Below are positions 1 to 11,023 of a stretch of 64,000 nt of DNA, in pieces; positions within the stretch are counted from its first letter, which is position 1; every line of letters starts with the position of its first letter. The notes beneath the pieces are model-generated. The model saw only the letters and a program-made list of their open reading frames with translations, did not search any database and was not told the origin of the DNA. The position numbers were made by a program, and so were the translations under genes. Source of the DNA: Pleurodeles waltl. Taxonomy: Eukaryota > Chordata > Amphibia > Caudata > Salamandridae. The DNA lies in NCBI RefSeq assembly GCF_031143425.1, contig NC_090448.1:531358313-531422312 (forward strand), given 5' to 3'.

Positions 1-597
1 ACTGATTTTGTATCCCAGGTACGAGATGTCAGTTTTACCTATAACGCATTTCTTGGGGTTGGCTGTTAAACCGGCTTTGGTGAGAGTGTGGAATATCTGG
101 TGTAAATGTTCCAAATCATCCGGCCAGGTCTCACTAAAAATGACTACATCGTCTAAGTAGGCTGCTGAGAAAGTATGGAATGGTTTTAATATTCTATTCA
201 TTAACCTTTGGAAGGTGGCCGGTGCACCATGTAGTCCAAAAGGTAACACTGTAAAATGATATAGCCCGGACTGGGTAGAGAAAGCCGTTTTTTCTTTATC
301 ATCGGTGGCCAAGGGAATTTGCCAATACCCCTTAGTTAAGTCTATCGTGGACATATATTTAGCTTTTCCTAGCTTTTCTAGGACATCATCTACCCTAGGA
401 ATTGGATATGTGTCAAACATGGAATTTTCATTGAGCTTTCGGAAGTCTATGCAAAATCTGACAGTTCCGTCGGGTTTTGGTACAAGGACTACGGGAGAGC
501 ACCAGGGACTAGTAGAAGGTTCTATTACTCCTAGTGTTAGCATTTTCTGAATCTCGTCTTCTATAATTTGTTTCCTGGCTTCTGGAATACGATATGG
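1..597 (-). pseudogene. Reverse transcriptase domain of Gmr1-like element A (partial)
   Basis: The frame stays open from 597 down to position 1 (199 codons) and continues beyond the window. It holds the ordered RT blocks: VIEPSTSPWCSP near 485-520, then FCIDFRKLN (about 430-460), DLTKGYWQI (about 315-345), LPFGLHGAPATFQRLM (about 195-245) and the catalytic YLDD (about 145-156). All RT catalytic aspartates in view are present. It is in frame with the integrase-bearing frame upstream but is separated from it by a TGA at 598-600. The element would copy its RNA into DNA in a cytoplasmic capsid. RNase H should follow off the left edge. Confidence 0.9.
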
Positions 598-3087
598 TCA
601 TACTCTGATAATTTTACCTGGGGTTGTTCGTATTTTATGGTGTATCAAGGTGGCTTTACCGGGGGTCTCTGAAAACAAGGTATGACATTGCTTCAATAAG
701 TGATATACCTGTCTCTTTTCGAGACCTGTCAAAGCTTCATTTACTGAGGGTAATCTTACCCCCTCGGTTTGTTCTGTGGGGTAGAATTCAATATTTAATT
801 TCTTACTTGGACATAGAAACCGCCCCATTTCTACTGTATTGTCAGGTTTCTCGGGTATCTCCCATTTCTTTAAGAGGTTCACATGATATATTTGGGTCTT
901 TTTAGGATTGGTCGATATTTCAACAAGGTAAGTAACAGGAGAGACTGCTCGGATTACCCGATATGGACCTTGCCATTTCGCAAGGAGTTTTTGTTCGGAT
1001 GTGGGGCGCATGATTAATACCTCGTCTTCTGGTTGGAAAACCCTCAACTTACTCCCCTTATCATAATAATGCTTTTGGGTTCTTTGGGCCTGTTCCATAT
1101 TTTCTCGTACCCCTTCCCATAATCCTTGTAAGTGTGTTCTCAAGTTGTGGGCATATTCCAGCAATGGACTCCCTCCTTCCCCCGCTTCTTCCTCCCATGT
1201 TTCAATGGCCATGTCCAGAAGGGAACGTGGCTGCCGTCCGAACACTAACTCGAATGGGCTATGTCCGGTTGAGGCCTGTTCATCTGTTCGGATAGCGTAT
1301 AATACTAATGGTAATTTCTGATCCCAGTCTCTCCCTGTATCTTGTACTATTTTCCTCAGGAGAGTTTTGATGGTCCGATTGTACCGTTCTACCAATCCAT
1401 CTGTCTGTGGATGATACACGGAGGTTTTGATTTGGGAAATACCTAATGTCTTACATACTTGCTTCATGAGCGTCGACATAAAGGGGGTACCCTGATCGGT
1501 AAGTATTTCGTGGGGAAATCCGATTCGAGAAAAGACAGTTATCATTGCTTGGGCAACTGTTTTTGTAGTCATACTTGTCAGGGGAATAGCCTCTGGGTAT
1601 CGGGTGGCATAATCAACAATAACCAGTATATACGTGTGACCGTTCGAAGAAGGGACCAAGGGACCAATCAGGTCCATCCCTACCCTGCTAAATGGGATAT
1701 CTATAATGGGGAGGGGTATAAGCGGTGCTTTTTTTGGCCTACCGGGTTCCGTAAGCTGACACCTTGGACATTGTGCACAATATTTTCTTATGTGTGCAAA
1801 AACACCTGGCCAATAAAAGCGCCTGAGGAGATACTCTTCGGTTTTTTCCCTCCCAAAATGCCCTCCCCCTGGATGATTATGAGCTAGGGTTAGGACGTGA
1901 TCTCGATAATATTCGGGTACTATTAGTTGTTGTTTACGTTCCCCCGCACGAGTAGTGGTCACCCGATATAAGAGTTTTTTTTTTATTAGGAAGTAAGGAC
2001 CCACCTCCTCAGTTTCTTCTGTCTTTGCGGATCTCCAGGCTTGAGAGAGGGAGGAATCTTCTCTCTGTTGTTGATAAAAACTAACAGGTGCTTCGTGTGT
2101 TTCTGCTACAAGTCCTTGTGTGGCTTCTGAGCCCTTACCATTTCGGAAATGTACTCTCTCTTCTCGTTTTTCTCGACGGGACAGTTTTCTACGGCTTACA
2201 GGACATTCAATAGTACTGTCCACAAAAGGGGCCTCACCCCACCAGTCCTGGTTCCTAACCTGGTCCAAGAGCTCTTGGAAACGATCGTAGTCGGTCTCAA
2301 CGATACAGTCCTCAATTAGTTGTGCCATTATCCCCATAGGCAGAAAATCCCTGTAGTGGCCCCATTCTATTTGAAGTACTTTTAATGGGTATTGCTGTTT
2401 GTCTCCGTGAATACAGCAAATATTGACCCATTGTTTTGTTTCTTGATCTTCTGGGGTTATTAGGTCTTCTCTAACCACGGATTGGCTGCAGCCTGAATCG
2501 ACTAGCGCACATACAGACCGTCCATTGATTTTCAAGGTCTGTTTGAACTTAAGATCACCTTTCCCCGTACAGAGTACCCTACGCCTGGTAACTCCTATCT
2601 CCATCGGCTCGCCACCCTCATGTTTCTGTGGACACATACGAGCTATGTGTCCCCATTCTCTGCAGTTATAACATTGGGGTCCCTGTACAGGCGGGCCTTC
2701 TGGTAACCTACGGGGAACTGGATTGTCGAGTGGAACTCTCGGGAGGGGTTTTGGATTGGGCATGACAGATTTTATGTTGGGTCTGGGTGGTATGTTCCTT
2801 ACATCTGTAGAGCGATGATATGCGCAGGCCAAATCAATCGCCATGTCGGTATCTACCTTTGGATGTTGTTGTATCCAATTTTTCGTGGAAGGTGGTAAGG
2901 CGTCTAAGTATTGTTCAAGTATAATCGTTTGTACAACCTCCTCACGGCTGTTCCCAATAGGACCCAACCATTTCAAAGCCAAGTCTTTTACACGGAAATA
3001 AAAGGTACGGGGGACCTCATTTGGTCCCCATTTGACTTTGCGGAATTTAACCCGGTAATATTCAGTGTCATGCCCGACACGTTCCAA
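598..3087 (-). CDS. gag C-terminal part, protease and integrase of Gmr1-like element A
   Basis: An 829-codon open frame. Residues about 8-90 resemble a SCAN domain (RVKDLALKWL, ILEQYLDALPP, W-x3-HP), which in this group is the C-terminal half of capsid. A canonical CX2CX4HX4C zinc knuckle sits at 139-152 and the aspartic protease motif LVDSG at about 195-199. Integrase follows, with an HHCC zinc finger (H405/H410, C437/C440) and core D472, D531 and E567, so DD35E spacing with all three acids present. A GPY-type C-terminal module (KWQGPYRV) comes next. The frame then reaches the leader of RT and stops at TGA 598-600. The start shown is only the first ATG after an upstream stop (3112-3114); the true frame begins in gag at about 3525. 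Confidence 0.92.
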   Translation of the reverse strand: MERVGHDTEYYRVKFRKVKWGPNEVPRTFYFRVKDLALKWLGPIGNSREEVVQTIILEQYLDALPPSTKNWIQQHPKVDTDMAIDLACAYHRSTDVRNIPPRPNIKSVMPNPKPLPRVPLDNPVPRRLPEGPPVQGPQCYNCREWGHIARMCPQKHEGGEPMEIGVTRRRVLCTGKGDLKFKQTLKINGRSVCALVDSGCSQSVVREDLITPEDQETKQWVNICCIHGDKQQYPLKVLQIEWGHYRDFLPMGIMAQLIEDCIVETDYDRFQELLDQVRNQDWWGEAPFVDSTIECPVSRRKLSRREKREERVHFRNGKGSEATQGLVAETHEAPVSFYQQQREDSSLSQAWRSAKTEETEEVGPYFLIKKKLLYRVTTTRAGERKQQLIVPEYYRDHVLTLAHNHPGGGHFGREKTEEYLLRRFYWPGVFAHIRKYCAQCPRCQLTEPGRPKKAPLIPLPIIDIPFSRVGMDLIGPLVPSSNGHTYILVIVDYATRYPEAIPLTSMTTKTVAQAMITVFSRIGFPHEILTDQGTPFMSTLMKQVCKTLGISQIKTSVYHPQTDGLVERYNRTIKTLLRKIVQDTGRDWDQKLPLVLYAIRTDEQASTGHSPFELVFGRQPRSLLDMAIETWEEEAGEGGSPLLEYAHNLRTHLQGLWEGVRENMEQAQRTQKHYYDKGSKLRVFQPEDEVLIMRPTSEQKLLAKWQGPYRVIRAVSPVTYLVEISTNPKKTQIYHVNLLKKWEIPEKPDNTVEMGRFLCPSKKLNIEFYPTEQTEGVRLPSVNEALTGLEKRQVYHLLKQCHTLFSETPGKATLIHHKIRTTPGKIIRV

Positions 3088-3111
3088 GATGCTGATCTTT
3101 ATATCTTTGTA

Positions 3112-3525
3112 TTAGGTGACTCCTCCGGGGTTCGCGGCTTGATAGGCGGATTGTAAGAGTCCAGTCAGTAAAGGGGCGACATATTGTCCCCATCTATCTT
3201 CAGGCCATTGAGCTGAAGAAGCCACCCTTTCAAAGTTAGTGAAGAAAGACTCCGGGTCTTCCCCCTCTTGATATTTCTGCAACACTGAGCTGGGGACATT
3301 GGGGTGAACCTTGCTAGCAGCAATGGTCTCGGTTAGTTTCTTCATGGCTGTTTCGTGTACCAACTGGTTATTTGCGAGTATGGTCGCCTGGCTTTTCAAA
3401 GCCGATTGTAAGGCTTCCCGGTCCTCTTTCGCTTCCCGTTGGTGAGCCTCCCATACCAACTGCAAATGTCTTTGGCCCTCCGCCAGCTATTTGATCATAT
3501 CCTCTAGGGACGGGCTTTCACTCAT
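3112..3525 (-). pseudogene. gag N-terminal part of Gmr1-like element A, interrupted
   Basis: An ATG at 3525-3523, 38 bases inside the primer-binding site, starts a frame that meets TAG at 3487-3489, reopens and ends at TAA 3112-3114. The following frame (3087 downward) is in the same phase, so gag and pol were one continuous frame. Visible content is a Lys/Glu/Gln-rich helical N-terminus (about 3460-3350), followed by a capsid-like block with SFFTNFERVASSAQWPEDRW. That block is the typical start of a gypsy or retroviral capsid N-terminal domain. No myristoylation signal is obvious. Confidence 0.8.
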
Positions 3526-3562
3526 TGTTTATACTGTTCGGTCGTCGGAGTGGGCTCCTCAA

Positions 3563-3580
3563 ATCCCACTTCTGACACCA
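3563..3580 (-). promoter_or_regulatory. Primer-binding site of element A
   Basis: One base inside the LTR end, the minus strand reads TGGTGTCAGAAGTGGGAT, which starts with the TGG complementary to a tRNA CCA tail. Element B has a similar TGGTG-start site at the same one-base offset. I cannot name the tRNA without a search. Confidence 0.7.
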
Positions 3581-3581
3581 C

Positions 3582-4462
3582 TGTGACAGGGCGAACAGTA
3601 TAAAGACAACGGAGAGAACTTGAGGTGCTCAGGTAAGTGGTTTCTTTTTAAGTATTATTTCAATAATGAGGTTTACGTCGTTCTGATTTAGTCTCTAGAT
3701 GTTGGGTTATTCTTCTTTTTAATGGTGTTTCCTTCTTCTTTCTTTTGTTCTCTTTTAGGTGGAGAGTCTGTCGGTCTCTCGTGTGGTTCCAGGTTGGGTA
3801 CCGAAAACAAAAAGGAAATAAATGCGACGGTAAGTGGGACGGTAGGTGTATTTCTTCTTCTTAACTTATACAAAATGGGGAAGAGGAACCAAAGGGTGGG
3901 TGGTGCCCGTGAAGAGTAGGGTACAAAGTGCCCAATGTCCTTTCTTAGTGCACTGATAGGTGTTTGACCCCCTCACCCTTCCCTAGTTCCCTTCCCCAGC
4001 TCCCTTTACTGTGGTGCACCCTCGGTTGGTCCAGAAAGACCGTACCTTATTAAGCCACGACCCTCCAGGGTCGTGGCTGGCGCTGAGGTGTTCCACTCGT
4101 AGGCTGTCTTCAACACTGCGGCCTGGTTCCAGCCCCTCGTCGTGAGAGAGGCCCGTCCTCCCTCGTTCTCCTGTCTCGCTGCTCCAGTCAATCTTCTTTC
4201 CGATGTCTCCTTTGTCGATTGTTCCTTCCTCCCCTCCGCTCTCCTCTCTCCCGGGCTCCGTCTCCTTTATCCTCCCTGTCCTCCGCGTCTTCCAATCCTC
4301 AGGCCGGAAACCCTCCCGGGTTTCCGAGGCAACGCCGGGACGCCGGCCTCCTTCTGGAAGCGTTCCCACGGCAACACGGGAACACGGATATGACGTATCG
4401 GAGGAGTCCGATACATCAGCTGTAGCCCGTCCTGAAGGGGTGATCAGGGATACCCGGTCACA
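3582..4462 (-). repeat. 5' LTR of Gmr1-like element A (881 bp)
   Basis: The ends form a near-perfect terminal inverted repeat: plus strand begins TGTGACAGGG (3582-3591) and ends CCCGGTCACA (4453-4462), one mismatch in ten, with TG...CA termini. The inner boundary lies one base from the PBS. Pyrimidine-rich stretches and the block around 4035-4085 resemble the LTR of element C near 38160-38230, so A and C are related families. The partner LTR is off the window, so no target duplication can be checked; the outer flank is ATACC. Confidence 0.8.
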
Positions 4463-6635
4463 ATACCCCACCCCAAGACCCTGAAAATTAGGAGTAAAGT
4501 TACCCTACTACTCCAAAAAGACAGTAAAGTCGAGATAGGGGATTCTGCAAGGACAGCAACTGACTGCAAAACACTGAAGACGGATTCCTGGACCTGAGGA
4601 CCTGTAAAGGAGGGGGACCAAGTCCAAGAGTCACGCAAGTGTCCAGGGGGGGCAGGAGCCCACTAAACCCCAGATGAAGGTGCAAAAGGGCTGCCTCTGG
4701 GTGGAAGAAGCCAAAGATTCTGCAACAACGGAAGATGCCAGGAACTTCTCCTTTGGTCAGAAGATGTCCCACGGCGTTCTGGGGGATGCAGAGTTGTTTC
4801 CATGCAGAAAGACCACAAACAAGCCTTACTAGCTGCAAGAGTTCCAGTTGACAATTTTGGGTGCTGCCAGGGCCCAGGAAGGACCAGGAGGTCGCCCCTT
4901 GGAGGAGGAGACAGAGGGGGCACTTAGCAATAGGGAGAGCCCAAGCAAAAGCAGGCAGCACCTGCAGAATCACCTGAACAGGCACTTAGAAGATCGGAGG
5001 ACAGTGGTCAGCTCAGAGTCACAAAGGAGGGTCCCACGACGTCGGAGTTCAACTGAGTGAGTTGGGCAATGTAGGACGGAGTGCTGGGGACCTGGGCTAG
5101 GCTGTGCACAAAGGAAGTCTTGCAAAAGTGCACAGAAGCCCGAGCAGCTGCAGTTCATGCAGTACACAGGATTACTGTCTGGCATGGGGAGGCAAGGACT
5201 TACCTCTACCAAATTTGGACAGAAGGGCCACTAGACTGTCTAAGACACTTGGACCAAGCTCCTGTGTTGCAGGGACCACGCTTGTCAGGATGAGAGGGGA
5301 CCCAGAGGACTGGTGATGCAGAAGTTTGGTGCCTGCGTTGGCAGGGGGAAGATTCCGTCGACCCACAGGAGATTTCTTCTTGGCTTCCAGTGCAGGGTGA
5401 AGGCAGACAGCCGTCAGAGCATGCACCACCAGGAAACAGTTGAGAAAGGTGGCAGGATGAGGCGCTACAATGTTGCTGGTAGTCTTCTTGCTACTTTGTT
5501 GTGGTTATGCAGGCGCCCTGGAGCAGTCAGTGGTCGATCCTTGGCAGAAGTCGAAGAGGGAAGTGCAGAGGAACTCTGTTGAGCTCTTGCATTCGTTATC
5601 TTGTGAGATGCCCACAGGAGAGACCCTAAATAGCCCACAGAGGAGGATTGGCTATTGAGAAAGGTAAGCACCTATCAGGAGGGGTCTCTAACATAACCTG
5701 CTGGCACTGGCCACTCAGAGCTGCCCATTGTGCCCTCACACCTCTGCACCCAAGATGGAGGAGCTCTGGGCACCTCCCCTGGGAGGTGCTGGTCAGGGGA
5801 GTGGTCACTCCCCTTTCCTTTGTCCAGTTTCATGCCAGAGCAGGGCTGGGGGGATCCCTGAACCGGTGTAGACTGGCTTATGTAGAGAGAGCACCATATG
5901 TGCCCTTCAAAGCATTTCCAGAGGCCAGGAGAGGCTACTCCTCCCAGGCCCTTCATACCTATTTCCAAAGGGAGAGGGTGTTATACCCTCCCTCAGAGGA
6001 AATCCTTTGTTCTGCCTTCCTGGGACCAGGCATACAGGTATTGACCTATATGTAGTGCACACGTGTAATGGTGTCCTTGCACTCACAAAGTCCGGGGAAT
6101 TTGCCCTGAACAGTGTGGGTGCACCTTGGCTAGTGCCAGGGTGCCCACACACTAAGTAACTTTGCACCTAGCCTTCCCCAAGTGAGGGTTAGACATATAG
6201 GTGACTTATAACTTATGTGGACGTTATTTCACTCAGGGTGCAGTGGCAGTCCTGCGTAAGAATTGTCTGAGTTCCCTATGGGTGGCAAAAGAAATGCTGC
6301 AGCCCATAGGGATCTCCTGGAACCCCAATACCCTGGGTACCTAGGTACCATATACAATGGAATTATAAGGGTGTTCCGGTGTGCCAATGAGAATTGGTAA
6401 AATTAGTCACTAGCCTGCAGTGACAATTTTAAAAGCAGAGAAAGCTTAAACACTGAGGTTCTGGTTAGCAGAGCCTCAGTGATACAGTTAGGCACCACAC
6501 AGGGAACACATACAGGGCATACTTTATGAGCACTGGCGTCCTGACTAGCAGGATCCCAGTGACACATAGGCAAAAACAAACATACATGCAGTAAAAATGG
6601 GGGTAACATGCCTGGCAAGATGGTACTTTCCTACA
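4463..6635 (-). repeat. LTR-like repeat, minus orientation, cut by element A
   Basis: On the minus strand this begins TGTAGGAAAGTACC at 6635 and continues with GGCATG and TTACCCCC, closely matching the start of element B's LTR (TGTAAGGAA...GGCATGGTTACCCCC). A TATA-like GGGCTATTTAGGG lies about 1 kb in (about 5622-5637) and is followed by CAG-rich leader-like sequence, the same layout as B's long LTR. No coding capacity is supported; the open frames on both strands are short. The distal end is lost where element A begins. Best call: solo or truncated long LTR of a Gmr1-like family. Confidence 0.6.
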
Positions 6636-7449
6636 GGGTTCTGTCTCTCAGTGACCTCTTTCCTAAGCTGTATCATGTACATACTATACATGCTTTGACA
6701 ATTACACCATCGCATAGAATTGTCACATACTATTAGTGATGGAACTCAGTTAGTTGAAAACATTTTTGAAGTGATCATCCCACCTGTGGGTTTTGTCTCA
6801 AATGACAAAAAGATTAGAACACTTTCAACAGAAGTGAGCAAAACTAGCAACTAGTACTTCTGGCACTTTATTAGTAGTTAACATAGAATTAGTGTCTGTT
6901 AGATCAATGGTTTTGCAAAATCACTTAGCATTAGACAACTTACTTGCAGAGAAAGGTAGAGTCTGTAAGAAGCTGAATGCTCAGCATTGCTGCATTTATG
7001 TACCTGATGAGAGCAGAAATATTTTAGAATATTCAAAGAACTATTCTGTTCTGGAACCTGAATTAGAATCATTAGTAACCACAAGTGTTTTAGAAAGTAT
7101 AGGTAAAGGAGTTTTTGTGATTGCCAACTGTTTTACAACAGCTGGAGGAGAGATTAGTAAAGTAATACAAGTACCTGTACTCATCTTTGATGTTTGTTTC
7201 CTGACCTTATTAGGATTCTACAAAGGTATCAAATGTTACCTTGAACAGAGAAAGAGTAAAGAGAGAAGAAAACAAATAAATAAAATGAGAATTTGAATTA
7301 AATGATCACATCAATTGAAAATACCAAATGCTGAAAGAATCTGAGAGTTTACAAAGAATGAGAAAATACTCAACAGAAGATGTGAGTGACCTCTGAAGAT
7401 TTATTTGTGAAGAATTTATGATGGCTAATAACCATCAGAGTGGGGAGGT
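6636..7449 (+). pseudogene. ERV-B envelope transmembrane subunit fragment
   Basis: An open frame at 6892-7296 (134 codons) has the features of a retroviral TM subunit. These are a helical segment with LQNHLALDNLLAEKG, then GRVC-x7-CC, a long ectodomain, one hydrophobic membrane span near its C-terminus (about 7170-7230) and a Lys/Arg-rich tail. Upstream (6740-6890) the same protein continues with FEVIIPPVG-like sequence, resembling the fusion-peptide area, but with stops. It ends in a purine run at 7440-7449 just before an LTR start. ERV-A on the other strand carries the same env type. It is a 5'-truncated remnant. Confidence 0.75.
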
Positions 7450-8640
7450 TGTTAAAGCGTGTTTTAATGTAGAGAAATAATGCAATTATGTGCAGAGTTA
7501 ACATGAAGGCCTTTGAAGAAAATTAGTGCTTGTTAGAACGCAAAGAAATATACTAGGCAGTCATAGTTAAACGTACTATGCTTGAATAGCTGAAGCATCA
7601 TTTTCTAACAAACTTACCTAGTTCAAAAATGTGGAATGTTATACAGTATTTTCTGACCTTCCCATAGGCATATTTGTCATAATGCACAATAGCTGAATTG
7701 AGCTGCTGTTGTTTAAACCTACAAATGTTTCTAATTACACAAATAAGACTGTAGAATGATAAATAAACTATCTATCTATTAGTGAGGTAATGTAGAAACT
7801 TGTACTTTAAAATGCAATTTCCTAAAGGCTAATGAATGGCGAGAGCAAGCAGAAGCCTATACAATGTATTTGATAAAAATGTTTCACTCAACTTTTCTGT
7901 CTGTGGACTGTTGTATTCTGGGTGAGAAGCTGAAGAAGAGATCCTTTTCCCCAGCGGGCTCTGAAACCTGATTGGCCTACTGAAGAACGAAGAAGCAACA
8001 TATTGCAAAAGCTTAGATTATACTGTCTATAATAGTGCTTGTTCCTAGAGTAAGTTACCTCAATGCGCTCATTCCTTTCTCCTGCCTGAATCTATGCTGT
8101 CATGCTGACACTCTACTGAGTTTCTTGAACCTCTCTTTATGGGAAGTTCTGCTTTGAGTGATCCTGATATTTGAGACTTAAGCTTTATGCTTTGATTTCT
8201 CTAATTGGAGCTCCTTATGGGTTCTGACTGGCATCTTTTTCTCTTTTCCCCTAAAACTATTGTTGTTCATAGAATGGGGATTGTTTCCTTCATTAAACAT
8301 GCTTTATGCATTGATTATGAGTTATTGAGTGCTTATTTTTGATCAGTGACTAAACTGTTAATTGATACTGATGAATTTTGATACTGACTCAATAGAGATG
8401 AGCTTCTAAAAGTTCTGATTAATATGCTTTTATACTCACATCAACTGTCATTATTGACTGAAAGGAAATTGAAATTGTGATGATAAATTGATTGATGTAC
8501 AGTTCCTGGTCAATCTCATCTAATGTCAAAGATCCATACGGCCAGAAAGTGGGGATTTCTCCCTGAGTTGGTAAGCCTCATCTCGTAAACCGATATTTAA
8601 ACTGAGATCCCTGCTCCAGCAGCTTCATCTATTGAAGTTG
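7450..8640 (+). repeat. 3' LTR of ERV-B, outer boundary uncertain
   Basis: The purine tract GTGGGGAGG is followed by TGTTAAAGC at 7450. ERV-A has the equivalent junction: CAGGGGGC followed by TGCTAAAGC. So the 5' edge is well supported by family comparison. A possible ATTAAA poly(A) signal lies near 8293. The 3' edge is not visible; 8640 is set only from ERV-A's LTR length of about 1.15-1.2 kb. Confidence 0.5.
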
Positions 8641-11023
8641 TCTGAAACATCAGGAAAAAAAACCAGTTAAAACAGTGCTAGGGTGTCTTTGTCTATTCTG
8701 ACTAGGAGAAAGATAGGAGTTTATGACTTTCTCAACAGCAGAGTTAAAGCAAAATATCCATTTTGATTTGATATGATTTTGATGCTTACGAAAAGCTACT
8801 TAAACCCCAGGATTTCTTGGTGCTTCTGAACCACCCAAATGCTAGGGAAACAGGTGTTGAGATGATAATTAGCAAAACAGATAGGCCCTAATGGCTTTCC
8901 TAAAATCTTTCTTTACTTTGTCTCATGTGCAGAGATAACTTGTTTTGGTGTTCAGGGCCTGATGAAAAGCTGGTAAATGATTCACAATTTGGTTGCAACC
9001 GGTTTGTGACTATTAAAGGGGGCTTTCTAATGTACACAAGGCTCCAAAGAAGGATGTTCAGAAAATTGCACGCTGAAGGAAATAAAAAACATTTTTTTAG
9101 TTTGCACCAAGTATTTGCAATACCTTATTTATGAATCCACATTACTGAATTGCTATTTCAAAGTATTAAATATTACCGAATGATGCAAATCATGGACATT
9201 GTAGATGCAAACTGCCATCATTTTGCCCTTTATGACAAGATGGCAAGGGGGAAGTTTGGAAATGGTTACCTGCTATGTAATTTGTCACACTAGTTCATAT
9301 GTCCTACAGAGCATGTCTAGCATCACTGAAATGATTACACATAGTTTGTACAGGTTACAGTGCATATGCAATTTTGAGATTGATTGTATCCCCATGATGT
9401 AAATAATACATGGAACCCAATGGAGCACACACATGCATACTAGATCTGTCATAGCAGAAATGCTTGGCATACCTGAGGGGGAATTTTGTTGTCTACAAGA
9501 AATTAGAATGGCATTAGAGTGCACCCCAGAAACCTGCTGTAAAATAATAGCACACAGTGCTATGTAGTGCTGTGGTGCTCTACATACCAATGAGAAAAAG
9601 CCTTCATAGGAAAGTGTGGATGGGAATTCTGATATGAGGAAGACCCACCCCTTTACCCACTGAAAGCTGAACATGATGCTACTAAGGCTACAAAGGGCAG
9701 AATGTATGACAGACATCACCAATAATTACTTTTAAAGTAAGAAATGGTGAATCGACAAAGGTAAGTATGCTACTACAAATGATCTGTGTTTTAAACAGAA
9801 TCAACCTATTTACAGGTGAAAAATAAATATTGAAGAAATTAAAATTACAAAATACAAGTCTTGTGAAAAATACACTGATAAAGTAGCAGAACCAAAAATA
9901 AAAACATATCACATGTAATATAACTTTGCATCTATTTAGTTCTTCAGTTGTCCCCTATTGTTTGATCAGTGAGCTGCTTTTTGTGTTTAAATTCAGAGGC
10001 GCTCATTAGCAAAGATTCCTATTAAGGAATCATAAACTGCGACATTTAACGACTCCCAAATTGCGATTCCTTAATAGGAATGCACATAAATAAATTTAGT
10101 AAAAGCACACCGGCTTTTACCGAATACAGCTGTATTTTGTGAACACACCTATGTACTAATGTCATTACTGAAAATACTGATTCGTAATAAGTGACTTTCC
10201 AACCTAGCTCATTAATATGCATGCGGCAGGTTGTACACTGTGACCCGCTTTGATTGGCTACATTCGCAAGCATGGTGGCCTGTCTGGCATTCCTTTATTC
10301 CTTTTTAATGCAGCCTGTTTTCTTCATTTTCCTTAAAGGAAAACAAGCTGTATTAAAAAAAGAAAATACACAAACTTTTTTACCAAGCAGACAATGGTCT
10401 CACGGACCTCTATCTGATTATCAAAAATGATCTTGTGAACATTCACTAAGGTTTACATTTGTGAATGGCTTACCACCTCCTTGCAACTGGATTTCAGTTG
10501 TAAAACATTCTTTCTATAGCTTAAAGATTAATTATCTGGCAGGGATGTCTTTAACACTCACCTTCGAAATGCCGAATCTTTATTTATTCCCAAACCCAAT
10601 TAGCAATACGGTAAGAGTCAGTAATCTGTTACTGAATTACTATTTCGGTTTGGAGAATTAAAAAAAAAGCCATTGTCAAGTCGGAAAGGCTCTAATTTTG
10701 CAAATGGGAGCCTTACTGACCGTAAAATATCTACCTGAGGGCCAGAGTCACCACTACTGCTCCACCACGGCCTTCAACTTTCAGCCTTTGCTGCTGTTGT
10801 GCCGCTTATACTTGATCCCTCCTCACTGTTGCCTGGTAGTACTCTACTAACAAAGGAATTGGAGGTCTGCAATTCCTCTAGGACATAAGTGACATGAAAG
10901 AGCTTCTTGTGAAGTCACTACTTTGTCTAGCAAGTCTGAAATGTAGGTTTTTGGCACATTGGCACAGGGGATAAACGTTTTTTCAGCTGGCAGACATTTT
11001 GCCGCCTGCACTACAGTATGTAA
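8641..11023. other. AT-rich stretch with no recognised gene
   Basis: No convincing coding region, LTR pair or tandem array. Short open frames occur on both strands without recognisable motifs. One imperfect inverted-repeat cluster lies at 10012-10083. Its interior (GCGATTCC, AAATTGCGA) recalls the subterminal sequence of the Harbinger element at 13425, so a decayed MITE between about 9980 and 10720 is possible. Confidence 0.4.
10012..10083. repeat. Inverted repeat around GATTCCTATTAAGGAATC
   Basis: ATTCCTATTAAGGAAT (about 10013-10029) reappears as its reverse complement ATTCCTTAATAGGAAT at about 10067-10082. Each arm is itself palindromic. It may be the end of a decayed DNA transposon; no matching far end was identified. 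Confidence 0.45.

Larger units (their letters stand above)
1..4462 (-). mobile_element. Gmr1-like Ty3/gypsy LTR retrotransposon A, 3' part outside the window
   Basis: Read on the minus strand, the order is LTR (4462-3582), primer-binding site, gag with a SCAN-like domain and zinc knuckle, protease, integrase, then reverse transcriptase running off at position 1. Integrase before RT is the diagnostic order of Gmr1-like elements, a deuterostome group of Ty3/gypsy retrotransposons. RNase H and the second LTR lie outside the window. Coding is in one reading frame but interrupted by stops at 3487-3489, 3112-3114 and 598-600, so the copy is inactive as it stands. It abuts the older LTR-like repeat at 4463, probably a nested insertion. 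Confidence 0.9.

Noticed and set aside
4142..4484. Small overlapping frames in the element A LTR
   Set aside because: GC-rich LTR sequence open in several frames; no initiation context or motif.
6892..7296. A co-opted (domesticated) envelope gene
   Set aside because: Only a C-terminal TM fragment is open; the upstream env has stops, there is no SU, and an LTR follows directly. It is a remnant.
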